Assembly (NCBI RefSeq): GCF_000350165.1
Contig: NZ_CAUI01000021.1
Span: 186,001 to 250,000 of the forward strand
Length of the DNA: 64,000 nucleotides
Origin: Halanaerobium saccharolyticum subsp. saccharolyticum DSM 6643
Lineage (GTDB): Bacteria; Bacillota; Halanaerobiia; Halanaerobiales; Halanaerobiaceae
Direction: 5' to 3'
A program made the translations under genes and the position numbers. Below are positions 53,228-61,327 of this stretch, piece after piece. The notes under the pieces were generated by a model. It made no database searches, was not told where the DNA came from, and saw only the letters and a list, made by a program, of their open reading frames with translations. Position 1 is the stretch's first letter. Each line of letters starts with the position of its first letter.

Positions 53228-53764
53228 ATGAAAATTTATACTAAAAGTGGAGACAAAGGAAAAACCAGTCTTTTCGATAATACAAGGGTAGCCAAAGATT
53301 CACTTCGGGTCGAAAGCTATGGAACTATAGATGAGCTCAATTCTAGTCTGGGTTTTGCCAAAAATTTTGTTGAAGATGAAAAGGTGTATAATATTATTCG
53401 CTCTGTGCAGCGGCAGCTTTTTAATTTAGCTGGTGAGTTGGCAACTTCTGATGGAAAAAGTTTTCCTGAAAAAATAACAAAGGAAGATATAGAGCTTTTA
53501 GAAGAAAAAATAGATTATTTTTTATCGCAAATGAATAAAAAAGAAAAATCAATGTTTATTATTCCGGGAAGTTCAAAAGCCAGTGGAGCCTTACATCAGT
53601 CAAGGACTATTTGCAGGAGAGCAGAGCGCAGAATTACTACTCTGGCAGGAGATGTAGATATTAGTACTGATCTGCAAAAATATATTAATCGTCTTTCAGA
53701 TTTAATTTATACTTTGGCCAGATACTCTGAATCTGAACTTGATTATGTGGAGTTTAAAAAATAA
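53228..53764 (+). CDS. Cob(I)alamin adenosyltransferase, PduO type
   Basis: Transfers adenosine from ATP to cob(I)alamin to make adenosylcobalamin. The 178-residue single-domain protein starts at ATG 53228 with SD AAGGGTGA. The N-terminal ATP-binding motif is MKIYTKSGDKGKTSLFDNTRVAKDS, followed by SYGTIDELNSSLGFA, and the C-terminal motif is SRTICRRAERR. All are signature elements of the PduO/MMAB family. It overlaps the DUF188 gene by one base and appears to lead a small operon. No cobalamin riboswitch is visible in the 115-bp upstream gap. Confidence 0.95.
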   Translation: MKIYTKSGDKGKTSLFDNTRVAKDSLRVESYGTIDELNSSLGFAKNFVEDEKVYNIIRSVQRQLFNLAGELATSDGKSFPEKITKEDIELLEEKIDYFLSQMNKKEKSMFIIPGSSKASGALHQSRTICRRAERRITTLAGDVDISTDLQKYINRLSDLIYTLARYSESELDYVEFKK

Positions 53765-54198
53765 TGAGCATTTTAGTTGATGGAGATGGGTGTCCGGTGA
53801 TTTCAATTATTACTGAAATTGCAGCTGAAAAGAAGCTAAAATTAATAATTTATACAGATTTGAATCATCAGCATCAGCTTGATTACGGGACTTTAAAAGT
53901 AGTTGACCAGGGCTTTCAATCAGTTGATATGATTCTTTGTAATAATATTGAACCAGGAGATATTGTTATAACTTCAGATTATGGATTAGCTGCTCTGTCT
54001 TTAAGTAGAGGGGCTAAAGTTTTGGGCTTTTCAGGGAGGGAATTTACGGATCAAAATATAGAAAGATTATTAGCAAAAAGACATCGTCAATTTAAGGAAA
54101 GAAAACGCAGTGGCCGTCACACAAGTCACAAGAAAAGAACTGAGCATGATGACCAAAGATTTAAAAAAGAGCTTTTAAAACTTGTTAATAATAAATAA
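53764..54198 (+). CDS. YaiI/YqxD family protein (DUF188)
   Basis: A 144-residue protein of the YaiI/YqxD family, which has a PIN-like NYN-type fold. Conserved motifs are ILVDGDGCPVI at the N-terminus (usually DADACP) and NIEPGDIVITSDYGLAALSLSRGAKVL with acidic residues in the middle. LLAKRHRQFKERKRSGRHTSHKKRT is near the end. The acidic cluster hints at nuclease-like metal binding, but the function in cells is unknown. It is translationally coupled to the adenosyltransferase, which is probably not a functional link. Confidence 0.93.
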   Translation: MSILVDGDGCPVISIITEIAAEKKLKLIIYTDLNHQHQLDYGTLKVVDQGFQSVDMILCNNIEPGDIVITSDYGLAALSLSRGAKVLGFSGREFTDQNIERLLAKRHRQFKERKRSGRHTSHKKRTEHDDQRFKKELLKLVNNK

Positions 54199-54210
54199 GA
54201 AGGTGAGTCA

Positions 54211-55482
54211 ATGGATAAGCAGAAAAGAACAGTTTACGCTTGGGCTATGTATGACTGGGCCAATTCCGCTTTTGCCACAGTAATTTTGGCCACAGTACTA
54301 CCTATTTTTTATAAAGATGTAGCAGGAATTGATCTTCCTGGAAATTTAGCTACTTCATATTGGGGCTATACTCAAACAATTGCTATGGTTATTATCGCTT
54401 TTGTTTCTCCAATTCTGGGAGCAGCTGCCGATTATTCAGACTCTAAAAAAATTTTTTTGAAATTCTTTGTTTTTCTGGGTGTTTCAGGTACAGCCCTTTT
54501 GTTTTTTGTTAATGAAGGTAACTATTTGCTGGCCTCATTCTTTTTCATTATTGCTAACATTGGATTTTCTGGAGGTAATGTGTTCTATGATGGTTTTTTA
54601 ACTGAGATTAGTGATTCTAAATCCATAGATTATATCTCAAGTCTTGGTTATGCAGCCGGTTATTTAGGTGGTGGTTTACTTTTAGCAATTAACCTTTTGC
54701 TGATTTCTAAACCGAGCCTTTTTAATATCAGTTCAGTTACTTCAGCAATTCAGATTTCTTTTGTTACAGTTGCAGTCTGGTGGTTAATATTCTCTCTGCC
54801 AGCTTTTAAATTTCTACCAGAACCCAAAAAAAGACTTGAAAAAATACCTTTGAATAAATATGCTAAAATGGCCTTTGGCAGGCTTAAATCAACCTTTATT
54901 CACATCCGCAAATATAGAGAATTATGGAAATTTTTGCTCGCCTTTTGGCTTTATAATGATGGTATTGGAACAATTATTAGAATGGCAACAATTTATGGTC
55001 GGGAAGTAGGGATTGGACAGACTGATTTAATAGGTGCCCTACTTTTAACTCAATTTGTTGGCATTCCCTTTGCTTTGATTTTTGCTAAAATTGCTGGTAA
55101 AATTACTGCTAAAAAAGGAATTTATCTGGCTTTAATTATCTATACAGGAATTACTTTTTACGGTTATTTCTTAGATTCAGCTCTTGATTTTTGGATTTTA
55201 GCCGGCATTGTAGGAATGGTTCAGGGAGGTGCGCAAGCCTTAAGCCGCTCTTTATATGGTGTTATGGTGCCTGAATCCAAATCAGCAGAGTTCTTTGGAT
55301 TTTTTGGTGTTTCTAGTAAATTTGCAGCAATTATCGGACCTACTGTTTTTGCATATACCGGTCAATTAACCGGCTCCAGCCGTTATGGTATTCTTGCTGT
55401 TGCTGCTTTCTTTATCTTAGGCATGTTCTTTTTGAGTCGGGTAGATGTAGAAAAGGGTAAATTAGAGGCAAAAAATCAATAG
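54211..55482 (+). CDS. MFS transporter, UMF1 family
   Basis: A 423-residue major facilitator transporter with about 12 helices. The N-terminal signature VYAWAMYDWANSAFATVILATVLPIFYKDV is diagnostic of UMF1 (Atg22-like) proteins. GAAADYSDSKKIFLKFFVFLG forms the loop between helices 2 and 3, and the second half contains GGAQALSRSLYGVMVPESKSAEFFGF. Bacterial substrates are unknown; fungal relatives export vacuolar amino acids. The gene lies 12 bp after the DUF188 gene, in the same direction. Confidence 0.93.
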   Translation: MDKQKRTVYAWAMYDWANSAFATVILATVLPIFYKDVAGIDLPGNLATSYWGYTQTIAMVIIAFVSPILGAAADYSDSKKIFLKFFVFLGVSGTALLFFVNEGNYLLASFFFIIANIGFSGGNVFYDGFLTEISDSKSIDYISSLGYAAGYLGGGLLLAINLLLISKPSLFNISSVTSAIQISFVTVAVWWLIFSLPAFKFLPEPKKRLEKIPLNKYAKMAFGRLKSTFIHIRKYRELWKFLLAFWLYNDGIGTIIRMATIYGREVGIGQTDLIGALLLTQFVGIPFALIFAKIAGKITAKKGIYLALIIYTGITFYGYFLDSALDFWILAGIVGMVQGGAQALSRSLYGVMVPESKSAEFFGFFGVSSKFAAIIGPTVFAYTGQLTGSSRYGILAVAAFFILGMFFLSRVDVEKGKLEAKNQ

Positions 55483-55500
55483 TTAATAGGGGGTAGTAAT

Positions 55501-56391
55501 ATGCCTGATTTTTGGACACATTTAATTGCTGGAGAAGAGATAGTTGCTGGAATTGAAGATAAGAAAATAAAATCACTGCTTGATCAAAATTATCAGTTAT
55601 TTAATTATAGCTGTCAGGGAGCAGATTTCTTCTTTTATAATGATTTGTGGCCCTGGCAGAAAGCTAAAAGAGGCCCTAAAAAGGGTCAACAAGTTCATTC
55701 TCTTAGCGGCAAAAAATTATTTAATGAAATCCTAAAAAATTATAAAAAGGAAGGGCTTTATGCTCAATCGCAACTGCCTGATTCTTATTTTTGGCAGCAT
55801 AATCTAATTTATCTGCTGGGATTTATTTCTCATTATGCTCTTGACCGAGAGTGTCATCCTTTTATTATTAAAAATGGAGGCAAAAATGAAAAACACAAAT
55901 TGATTGAGGCGGGCATTGACATTTATATTATGGAGCAGAAGTGGAATAAAAGTCCGAAAGCAATTAATCCTCTGCCCTATTATCAGCTTCAGGAAGAACA
56001 TTTTGAAACCCTTAATTATTTCTATCAATTAATTTTCAAAAGTATTTTTAAGGAAGAGCTGGAAGCCCAATTAATCCGTGATTCTTATTTAGATTTGAGG
56101 AAATATCACAAATTTTTTTCAACTAAAGATTCAAAAAAATATTATCTATTTAAATTGTTAAATTTAATTTTGCCTCAAAATTTAAGTCAGCATTGTTATG
56201 CTTTGAATGAAAAAGAAAATATTTGGCCCAAAAAAAAATATCGAAAATTTGAAAAGAGCTTTGATCAGGGAATAGAATCTGCCCAAAAACTAATTGAGCA
56301 GACTTTAGAATATTTTAAATCAGAGACATCACTAACTGAATTATTAACTTTATTCAGTCAAAAGAACTTTTTGGGAGAAGAGCAGCAGTGA
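55501..56391 (+). CDS. Zinc-dependent phospholipase C family protein
   Basis: A 296-residue helical protein beginning MPDFWTHLIAGEEIVAGI with the metal-binding His. It has NYSCQGADFFFYNDLWPW, LLGFISHYALDRECHPFI and KHKLIEAGIDIYIMEQKW, matching the pattern of His and Asp residues in the zinc-dependent phospholipase C superfamily of Firmicutes. There is no signal peptide, so it may not be an exported phospholipase. Its function in this intracellular subgroup is unknown. It lies 18 bp after the UMF1 gene and converges on the rhodanese at 56402. Confidence 0.87.
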   Translation: MPDFWTHLIAGEEIVAGIEDKKIKSLLDQNYQLFNYSCQGADFFFYNDLWPWQKAKRGPKKGQQVHSLSGKKLFNEILKNYKKEGLYAQSQLPDSYFWQHNLIYLLGFISHYALDRECHPFIIKNGGKNEKHKLIEAGIDIYIMEQKWNKSPKAINPLPYYQLQEEHFETLNYFYQLIFKSIFKEELEAQLIRDSYLDLRKYHKFFSTKDSKKYYLFKLLNLILPQNLSQHCYALNEKENIWPKKKYRKFEKSFDQGIESAQKLIEQTLEYFKSETSLTELLTLFSQKNFLGEEQQ

Positions 56392-56401
56392 TTTTTTAAA
56401 T

Positions 56402-57322
56402 TTAATTTTTTTCAAGGGGAAGATCACTTCGATTGCTCCAGCCAACCCAAGCTTCATCGTATAATTTAAGGTTTTCATAACCGAGTAGTTTTAGTGCAAA
56501 AAATGTATGAGCTGCTCTGACTCCCGTGTGAGAGATGAGTGCAACGACTTCTTTTTCTCTAGTTATACCGTTTGCCTCATAAATCTCAGCAATTTTTGCA
56601 GCAGACTTGAAACTATAATCATCATTTAAGACTTCTGTCCAATTAATATGAATAGCATTTGGAATTCGACCTTTGCGAGGAGCAGCAGAATTTGTTTCTT
56701 CACCCATAAATTCAGCTTCAGATCTTGTGTCTAAAATAACGAAATCTTTATTATTTAGATTTTCAGCTATAGTATCAGAATTTACTATCCAATTATTATT
56801 CACATCACTTACAATAAAGTTTCCCTTTTTATTTTTATGAGGGAGTATTTTTGTTTCATAGCCTTTATTTTTCCAGGCATCATAGCCGCCTTCTAAAATT
56901 TTTATATTTTGATGATCATAAACTTTGAAAACCCACCATAATCTTGCAGCCCAGAGGTTGCTGTTGTTATCATAAACAATAATTTGCGAATTTTTATTAA
57001 TACCCTTTTCTTGTGCAGCAGCAGCAAATGCACCTGGTTTAGCAATTAATCCTTTAACCCAGCCGTCTGGATCAGTAAAATCGTCATCCCACATATTGAC
57101 AGCGCGCGGCAAATGTCCTAGAAGATACTTTGTGCTGTTACGGACATCAAGTATTTTGAGATTTTCTTTTTCTTCTTCTATCATTTGATTTAATTCTTCT
57201 GCAGAAATTAAAAACTCACTGCTTTCAAAATTGCGTTCCTCGGCAGTAGCAAAAGATGTTATTAGAATAAGAGTAGATAAAATAATAGATAAAATTATAA
57301 AAAAATTAGTGAAGTTATTCAT
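56402..57322 (-). CDS. Exported two-domain rhodanese with Ser in place of the catalytic Cys
   Basis: A thiosulfate-sulfurtransferase-like protein of 306 residues. The ATG at 57322 has SD AAGGAGG on the minus strand; the longer frame upstream lacks one. The signal peptide or anchor is at about 5-25, and tandem rhodanese domains cover about 33-160 and 170-300. The first domain shows LKILDVRNSTKYLLGHLPRAVN and IVYDNNSNLWAARLWW. The second shows FVILDTRSEAEFMGEE and the active loop LISHTGVRAAHTFF. Aligned to the paralogues at 60.2 and 61.3 kb (YCQSAVRSSH), the catalytic Cys is Ser at about residue 264. It is probably inactive as a sulfurtransferase, or altered in chemistry. It is divergent from the nucleoside hydrolase. 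Confidence 0.9.
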   Translation of the reverse strand: MNNFTNFFIILSIILSTLILITSFATAEERNFESSEFLISAEELNQMIEEEKENLKILDVRNSTKYLLGHLPRAVNMWDDDFTDPDGWVKGLIAKPGAFAAAAQEKGINKNSQIIVYDNNSNLWAARLWWVFKVYDHQNIKILEGGYDAWKNKGYETKILPHKNKKGNFIVSDVNNNWIVNSDTIAENLNNKDFVILDTRSEAEFMGEETNSAAPRKGRIPNAIHINWTEVLNDDYSFKSAAKIAEIYEANGITREKEVVALISHTGVRAAHTFFALKLLGYENLKLYDEAWVGWSNRSDLPLEKN

Positions 57323-57499
57323 TTTCAGGCCTCCTTGAGCTGGTTCTTTTCTTATATATATTATTATATACCTTGAATAAAAAAAATTCATCCGTTTCAA
57401 GATTTTAATTAGAAAAAATATCAAAGGCAGGATTTTTATAATCTTTGTTGAAATTAATATAAGAGTAAATAGATAAAAATTGACTGTTAGGAGGACAAA

Positions 57500-58414
57500 A
57501 TGAAAAAAGTAATATTAGACTGTGATAATTCAATGGGTTTAGAAAAAAAAGATGTAGATGATGGACTTGCCTTTTTATTTCTATTAGGTCGAGAAGATAT
57601 TGATTTAATGGCTGTTACCAGTGTTTTTGGTAATAGTAATTTAGAAGATACTTTCAATACTACTGAGAAAATGTTGAATGATTTTAAATTAAAAGATAAA
57701 ATAAAGCATTTAAAAGGTGCTGCCAAAGCAGGTGACTATAAGACTGAAGCTGCTGATTATTTGGTCAAAGCTGCATCAGAAAATAAAAATGAAATAACTC
57801 TAATTGCTATAGGACCTCTTACTAATTTGTATGCTGCCTGGGAAATAGATAATGACTTTTTCAAAAATTTAAAGGAAATAATTATTATGGGTGGGATTAC
57901 AGAGCCCTTACAAATTGGAAATAAAACTATTGATGAGCTCAATTTAAGCTCTGATCCAAAAGCAGCAGAAAAGGTCTTAAAAGCTGAAGTTCCTGTTGCC
58001 TTAATGTCTAGTAATCTCTGTCTTGCTGCCCGATTTGGTGAAAAATCATGGCGTCGAGTTAATAGATCTAAGAATAAAGCTGTAAGAGCCTATATTAAAC
58101 ACAAGATTAACCATTGGTATCAATATTCTTCAGAAATGATCGGTTTAACTGGTTTTTATATGTGGGATGTTGTAGCTGTGGTTTACATGATTGCTCCCGA
58201 AATCTTTCCATATAATAAAAGAAAATTTGTTTCAAGTGTTGAAGATTTAAAAAATGGGATGATTAAAACAGAAAAGGCAGAGGGAATGCTCCAAGATGAA
58301 GCAGTAATCAATTTACCTTCTACTATCCTTGATACAAAAAGGTTTAAAGACCTGGTCTTTTCAGCTTGGGATAAAATCGAAATTGAAACGGAAAGTTATA
58401 AAGATGCTGAATAA
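57500..58414 (+). CDS. Inosine-uridine preferring nucleoside hydrolase family protein
   Basis: Hydrolyses ribonucleosides to base and ribose. The 304-residue protein starts at ATG 57500 with SD AGGAGG. The N-terminal metal site is KKVILDCDNSMGLEKKDVDDGLAFLF, a variant of the family's DTDPGxDDA motif. TLIAIGPLTNLYAAW and IIIMGGI are classical family blocks, and the late FYMWDVVAV supplies the last Asp. The C-terminal end overlaps the PucR-type regulator by 11 bp, so the two are co-transcribed. That supports a nucleoside or purine salvage role. Confidence 0.92.
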   Translation: MKKVILDCDNSMGLEKKDVDDGLAFLFLLGREDIDLMAVTSVFGNSNLEDTFNTTEKMLNDFKLKDKIKHLKGAAKAGDYKTEAADYLVKAASENKNEITLIAIGPLTNLYAAWEIDNDFFKNLKEIIIMGGITEPLQIGNKTIDELNLSSDPKAAEKVLKAEVPVALMSSNLCLAARFGEKSWRRVNRSKNKAVRAYIKHKINHWYQYSSEMIGLTGFYMWDVVAVVYMIAPEIFPYNKRKFVSSVEDLKNGMIKTEKAEGMLQDEAVINLPSTILDTKRFKDLVFSAWDKIEIETESYKDAE

Positions 58415-59678
58415 AGACGAGCTTCAGGATTTATTTTTTATTCAACATGATTTAACAGATAAGCTTTTAAGTGATGCTGGTCTTAGAACTTTTGCTTCTA
58501 TTTTAACTAAAAATCTAGGGGCAGATGTATATATATATGATCGATTTCGGGACGATTTAATATATGCTGACAGGAAAATAAAAAGAGATAGTCAATTTAA
58601 TAACTATATAAAAGAGAGAAAGTTAAAGCGTAAGGATACTGCCTTTAAATGTTGTATGGTAGAAATTTTTGAATATCATTATCAATGGCAGGGAGAAATA
58701 TATACGGAACTTCAGCTGGATTTGGGAAGAGATGAAATTGTTGCTGTTTTAGCGATTAGTAACTATGAGGAAATGAGCGAATATGAATTTAGAATTTTGA
58801 TTATTGTTGCTCAATCTCTTGCCTTAAAAATTCATCAAAATAAACTTGTATCTGAGATGGCTCAAAAATGCAGCAGTGAATTAATTGAAGATATTATTAA
58901 CAATAGAATTGAAGACAAGTCTGAAATTATTCAGCGAGGACAACTTGCTAATTGGAATTTGAACTTAAACTACCAGCTTTACTTAATTTCGGTTAAAGCT
59001 GAAAAAAATATTTCTGATCAAGATGCATATTATTTTTATGAAATTAAAGAAAGGATAATGAAAAAACTTCACGGTGTTTTACAAAACAAAATTTCTCGGG
59101 AATATATTTTATTTTCCTATGATAAAAATATAGTGCTGCTGATTAATTATGATAAAGAGACTGAAATTAATAAAGATGATATTAAGATAATTAAAGATGA
59201 ACTTACAGAAAAAATTGATAAATTCTATTTTAATATTGGTTCAGGTATATATATTAAAGAGGTTACTGAAATTGCTGAAAGCTATCAGCAGGCTTCTTAT
59301 GTACTTGATTTTCTTGAGGCAACGGAAAGAAAAAATGTAATTTATTATTATAAACAATTAGGGATAATGAGGCTGCTTTGGAAAATAAACCAAGAAGAGT
59401 TAAAAGAATTTACCACAGAATATTTAACAAAGCTAATAAAATATGACAAAGGCAACAGTACAGAATGGCTTGATACACTTGGAGTCTATCTAGAAGAGGG
59501 TGGAAGCATACAGCAGGCTGCTAAAAGATTGTTTATTCATCCAAATACAATGAGCTACCGTGTCAAAAGAATTAAAGAAATTTTAGAAATTGACCTTCAG
59601 GATCAAGAAGTACAACTCAACTTACTGGCTGCATATAAAATTTGTAAATATATTTTAGAAGATGATCTTGATATTTAA
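58404..59678 (+). CDS. PucR/CdaR family transcriptional regulator
   Basis: A 424-residue regulator. ATG 58404 (GGAAAG upstream) overlaps the nucleoside hydrolase stop; the longer frame inside that gene has no SD. The N-terminal 150 or so residues look like a GAF-type sensor region (FRDDLIYADRKIKRD), then a PucR-like domain. The C-terminal HTH is LEEGGSIQQAAKRLFIHPNTMSYRVKRIKEIL, typical of PucR/CdaR regulators. PucR in Bacillus controls purine catabolism and CdaR sugar diacids. Here the nucleoside hydrolase upstream fits purine control, while tusA and the rhodaneses downstream are also possible targets. The final codons lie in a 24-bp palindrome that probably terminates transcription. Confidence 0.92.
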   Translation: MLNKDELQDLFFIQHDLTDKLLSDAGLRTFASILTKNLGADVYIYDRFRDDLIYADRKIKRDSQFNNYIKERKLKRKDTAFKCCMVEIFEYHYQWQGEIYTELQLDLGRDEIVAVLAISNYEEMSEYEFRILIIVAQSLALKIHQNKLVSEMAQKCSSELIEDIINNRIEDKSEIIQRGQLANWNLNLNYQLYLISVKAEKNISDQDAYYFYEIKERIMKKLHGVLQNKISREYILFSYDKNIVLLINYDKETEINKDDIKIIKDELTEKIDKFYFNIGSGIYIKEVTEIAESYQQASYVLDFLEATERKNVIYYYKQLGIMRLLWKINQEELKEFTTEYLTKLIKYDKGNSTEWLDTLGVYLEEGGSIQQAAKRLFIHPNTMSYRVKRIKEILEIDLQDQEVQLNLLAAYKICKYILEDDLDI

Positions 59679-59695
59679 ATATCAAGATTTTCTTC
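59665..59695 (+). terminator. Terminator overlapping the end of the PucR-type gene
   Basis: A perfect 24-bp palindrome at 59665-59688 covers the last four sense codons and the TAA (59676-59678), and is followed by TTTTCTT. Confidence 0.75.
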
Positions 59696-59737
59696 AAAAG
59701 ACTTTGTTCAAAGATTAACAAAACTGGAGGTTTTAAA

Positions 59738-59995
59738 ATGATTATTAATATAGATTGTATAGGCGACCCTTGTCCAATTCCATTAATTAAAGCTGAAAAA
59801 AAATTATTAAAACTTGGAGTTAGCGATCAAATTTGTTTAGAGACTGATCATAATTGTGCTTTAAATATTGTTCCCGAGTGGGCTAGAAATAAAGGGTTTA
59901 AAGTAGAAATTGAAGAGACTCCATATTTAGAGTGGAAGATATATATTAAAAGAGAACAAAAAAAAGAAGTCAATGAAGAAGTTGTGCTTAAATAG
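59738..59995 (+). CDS. tusA: TusA/SirA family sulfur carrier protein
   Basis: A small sulfur-relay protein of 85 residues starting at ATG 59738 with SD TGGAGG. Its active-site motif CIGDPCPIPLIKAEK has the CPxP Cys at about residue 12 that carries persulfide. NCALNIVPEWARNKGFKVEIEE and a final beta strand complete the IF3-like fold. TusA-type proteins receive persulfide from rhodaneses or desulfurases and pass it on. Here it sits between three rhodanese genes, which is a typical sulfur-transfer grouping. It is cytoplasmic, whereas the neighbouring rhodaneses carry signal peptides, so direct handover is not obvious. It has its own terminator-separated unit. Confidence 0.92.
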   Translation: MIINIDCIGDPCPIPLIKAEKKLLKLGVSDQICLETDHNCALNIVPEWARNKGFKVEIEETPYLEWKIYIKREQKKEVNEEVVLK

Positions 59996-60014
59996 CTTAA
60001 AGATTTATCTATGG

Positions 60015-60051
60015 TATTTATTTAACATGTTAATAAAGTATTTATTTAACA
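60015..60051 (+). repeat. Direct and inverted repeats upstream of the rhodanese promoter
   Basis: GTATTTATTTAACA occurs at 60015-60028 and again at 60038-60051, start to start 23 bp. TTAACATGTTAA (60022-60033) is a perfect 12-bp palindrome overlapping the first copy. They lie about 80-120 bp upstream of the -35, in the 214-bp gap between tusA and the first rhodanese, and could be activator sites. Confidence 0.6.
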
Positions 60052-60132
60052 AAACAGACCATAATAAACCATTCTAAGCTTTTCTTTGTTTTTGACAACG
60101 AAAATATAGATTTTTTTTATATTTCACCACCA

Positions 60133-60183
60133 ATGACAATGTGATATATTTAACTATATAATAGTATTGTGAAAAATAAAACA
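60133..60183 (+). promoter_or_regulatory. Promoter and conserved leader of the first rhodanese gene
   Basis: ATGACA (60133-60138), 18 nt, TATAAT (60157-60162), then four bases and TTGTGAAAAATAAAACA (60167-60183). The same 17-mer stands at the same distance from TATAAT before the next rhodanese gene. Confidence 0.7.
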
Positions 60184-60209
60184 CTACTAAATTATTGGAG
60201 GGAATAATA

Positions 60210-61151
60210 TTGTTAAAAAGCAAAAGAGAAAGTTTATTAGTTTTATCACTTGTTTTAGTTATGGTTATTAGTTTTTCCTTGATGGCGGCAGCAGAATTTG
60301 TGCCAATCGAAGATCGTGGTTATGCAAATCCTGATGTTTTAATTAGTGCAGCTGAATTGGAAGAAATTATGGACAGAGATGATGTTAAGATAGTTGATTT
60401 CCGTAATCTGGCTATGTATATGACTGGACATATTCCTGGATCTACCAATGTTTGGCGTTCTGATCAATCAGATGAAAATGCTGAATTTGCAGGTATGAGA
60501 GCAAATGCAGAGCAGATGGCTGCTATGTTAAGCGAAAAAGGTATTGCTGAAGATGACCTAGTTGTTATTTACGATGCAAAAGGTGATTATGATGCATCAA
60601 GAATGTGGTGGATCTTAAAAATGTACGGTCATGATAAAGTGAGATTACTTGATGGTGGATTAGAAAGATGGAAAGCTTTAGACAAAAAGACAAGTGTTTT
60701 TCCAAGTAGTTATGAGGAAACAAACTATACTTTTGATGAGTCTGAATTTGACTTTTCAATGTTAGCTACAATGGAAGATGTTGAAGCAGCTATTGATAAT
60801 GATAATGCTTTAATTTTAGATACTAGATCTGAAGGCGAACATACTGGAGCTGACCTTAAGAGTGGTGCAGAAAGAAAAGGATGTATTCCAAAAAGTGTTT
60901 GGATCGAATGGACTGAAGCCTTAAATGATGATCTAACATTTAAGTCTGCTGCAGATTTAGAGGAAGTATATGGCGAAGCAATTGAAGGTAAAGAATTAAT
61001 TATTCCATATTGTCAGTCAGCAGTTAGATCTTCACATACTACATTTGTTTTAACCCAGTTATTAGGTGTAGATGCAGAAGTTAAAAATTATGATGGTTCC
61101 TGGATTGAATGGAGTGCTACCGAAGAATTACCAGTAGAAAATGGTGAATAA
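60210..61151 (+). CDS. Exported two-domain rhodanese (thiosulfate sulfurtransferase)
   Basis: Transfers sulfane sulfur, classically from thiosulfate to a thiol or cyanide acceptor. I set the start at TTG 60210 (SD GGAGGGA at 60197-60203); TTG 60195 lies upstream of that SD. The signal peptide spans about 6-30 (LLVLSLVLVMVISFSLMAA) without lipobox. The first rhodanese domain (VLISAAELEEIMDRDDVKIVDFRN, VVIYDAKGDYDASRMWW) lacks Cys, as usual. The second holds IILDTRSEGEHTG-like ILDTRSEGEHTG and the active loop YCQSAVRSSHTTF, with Cys near residue 268. A close paralogue follows in tandem with its own similar promoter. It is extracytoplasmic by prediction, making it a candidate thiosulfate-using enzyme. 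Confidence 0.92.
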   Translation: MLKSKRESLLVLSLVLVMVISFSLMAAAEFVPIEDRGYANPDVLISAAELEEIMDRDDVKIVDFRNLAMYMTGHIPGSTNVWRSDQSDENAEFAGMRANAEQMAAMLSEKGIAEDDLVVIYDAKGDYDASRMWWILKMYGHDKVRLLDGGLERWKALDKKTSVFPSSYEETNYTFDESEFDFSMLATMEDVEAAIDNDNALILDTRSEGEHTGADLKSGAERKGCIPKSVWIEWTEALNDDLTFKSAADLEEVYGEAIEGKELIIPYCQSAVRSSHTTFVLTQLLGVDAEVKNYDGSWIEWSATEELPVENGE

Positions 61152-61183
61152 TAAATATAAATTAAATAATTAAGATTTTATTT

Positions 61184-61210
61184 AGGCGAGAGGATATCCT
61201 CTCGCCTTTG
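61184..61210 (+). terminator. Terminator after the first rhodanese gene
   Basis: A 24-bp perfect palindrome at 61184-61207 (arms AGGCGAGAGGAT) is followed by TTG. Confidence 0.75.
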
Positions 61211-61255
61211 TTGATTAAACACTAAATTTTCTATAAAAATTGTTAATTTTTAATA

Positions 61256-61305
61256 ATGAAAAACGTAGCAGCTGAAGATATAATTTAATTGTGAAAAATA
61301 AAACA
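61256..61305 (+). promoter_or_regulatory. Promoter and conserved leader of the second rhodanese gene
   Basis: ATGAAA (61256-61261), TATAAT (61279-61284), four bases, then TTGTGAAAAATAAAACA (61289-61305), identical to the leader before the first rhodanese gene. Confidence 0.7.
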
Positions 61306-61327
61306 ATTTTAAAAAGGGGGATTTATT

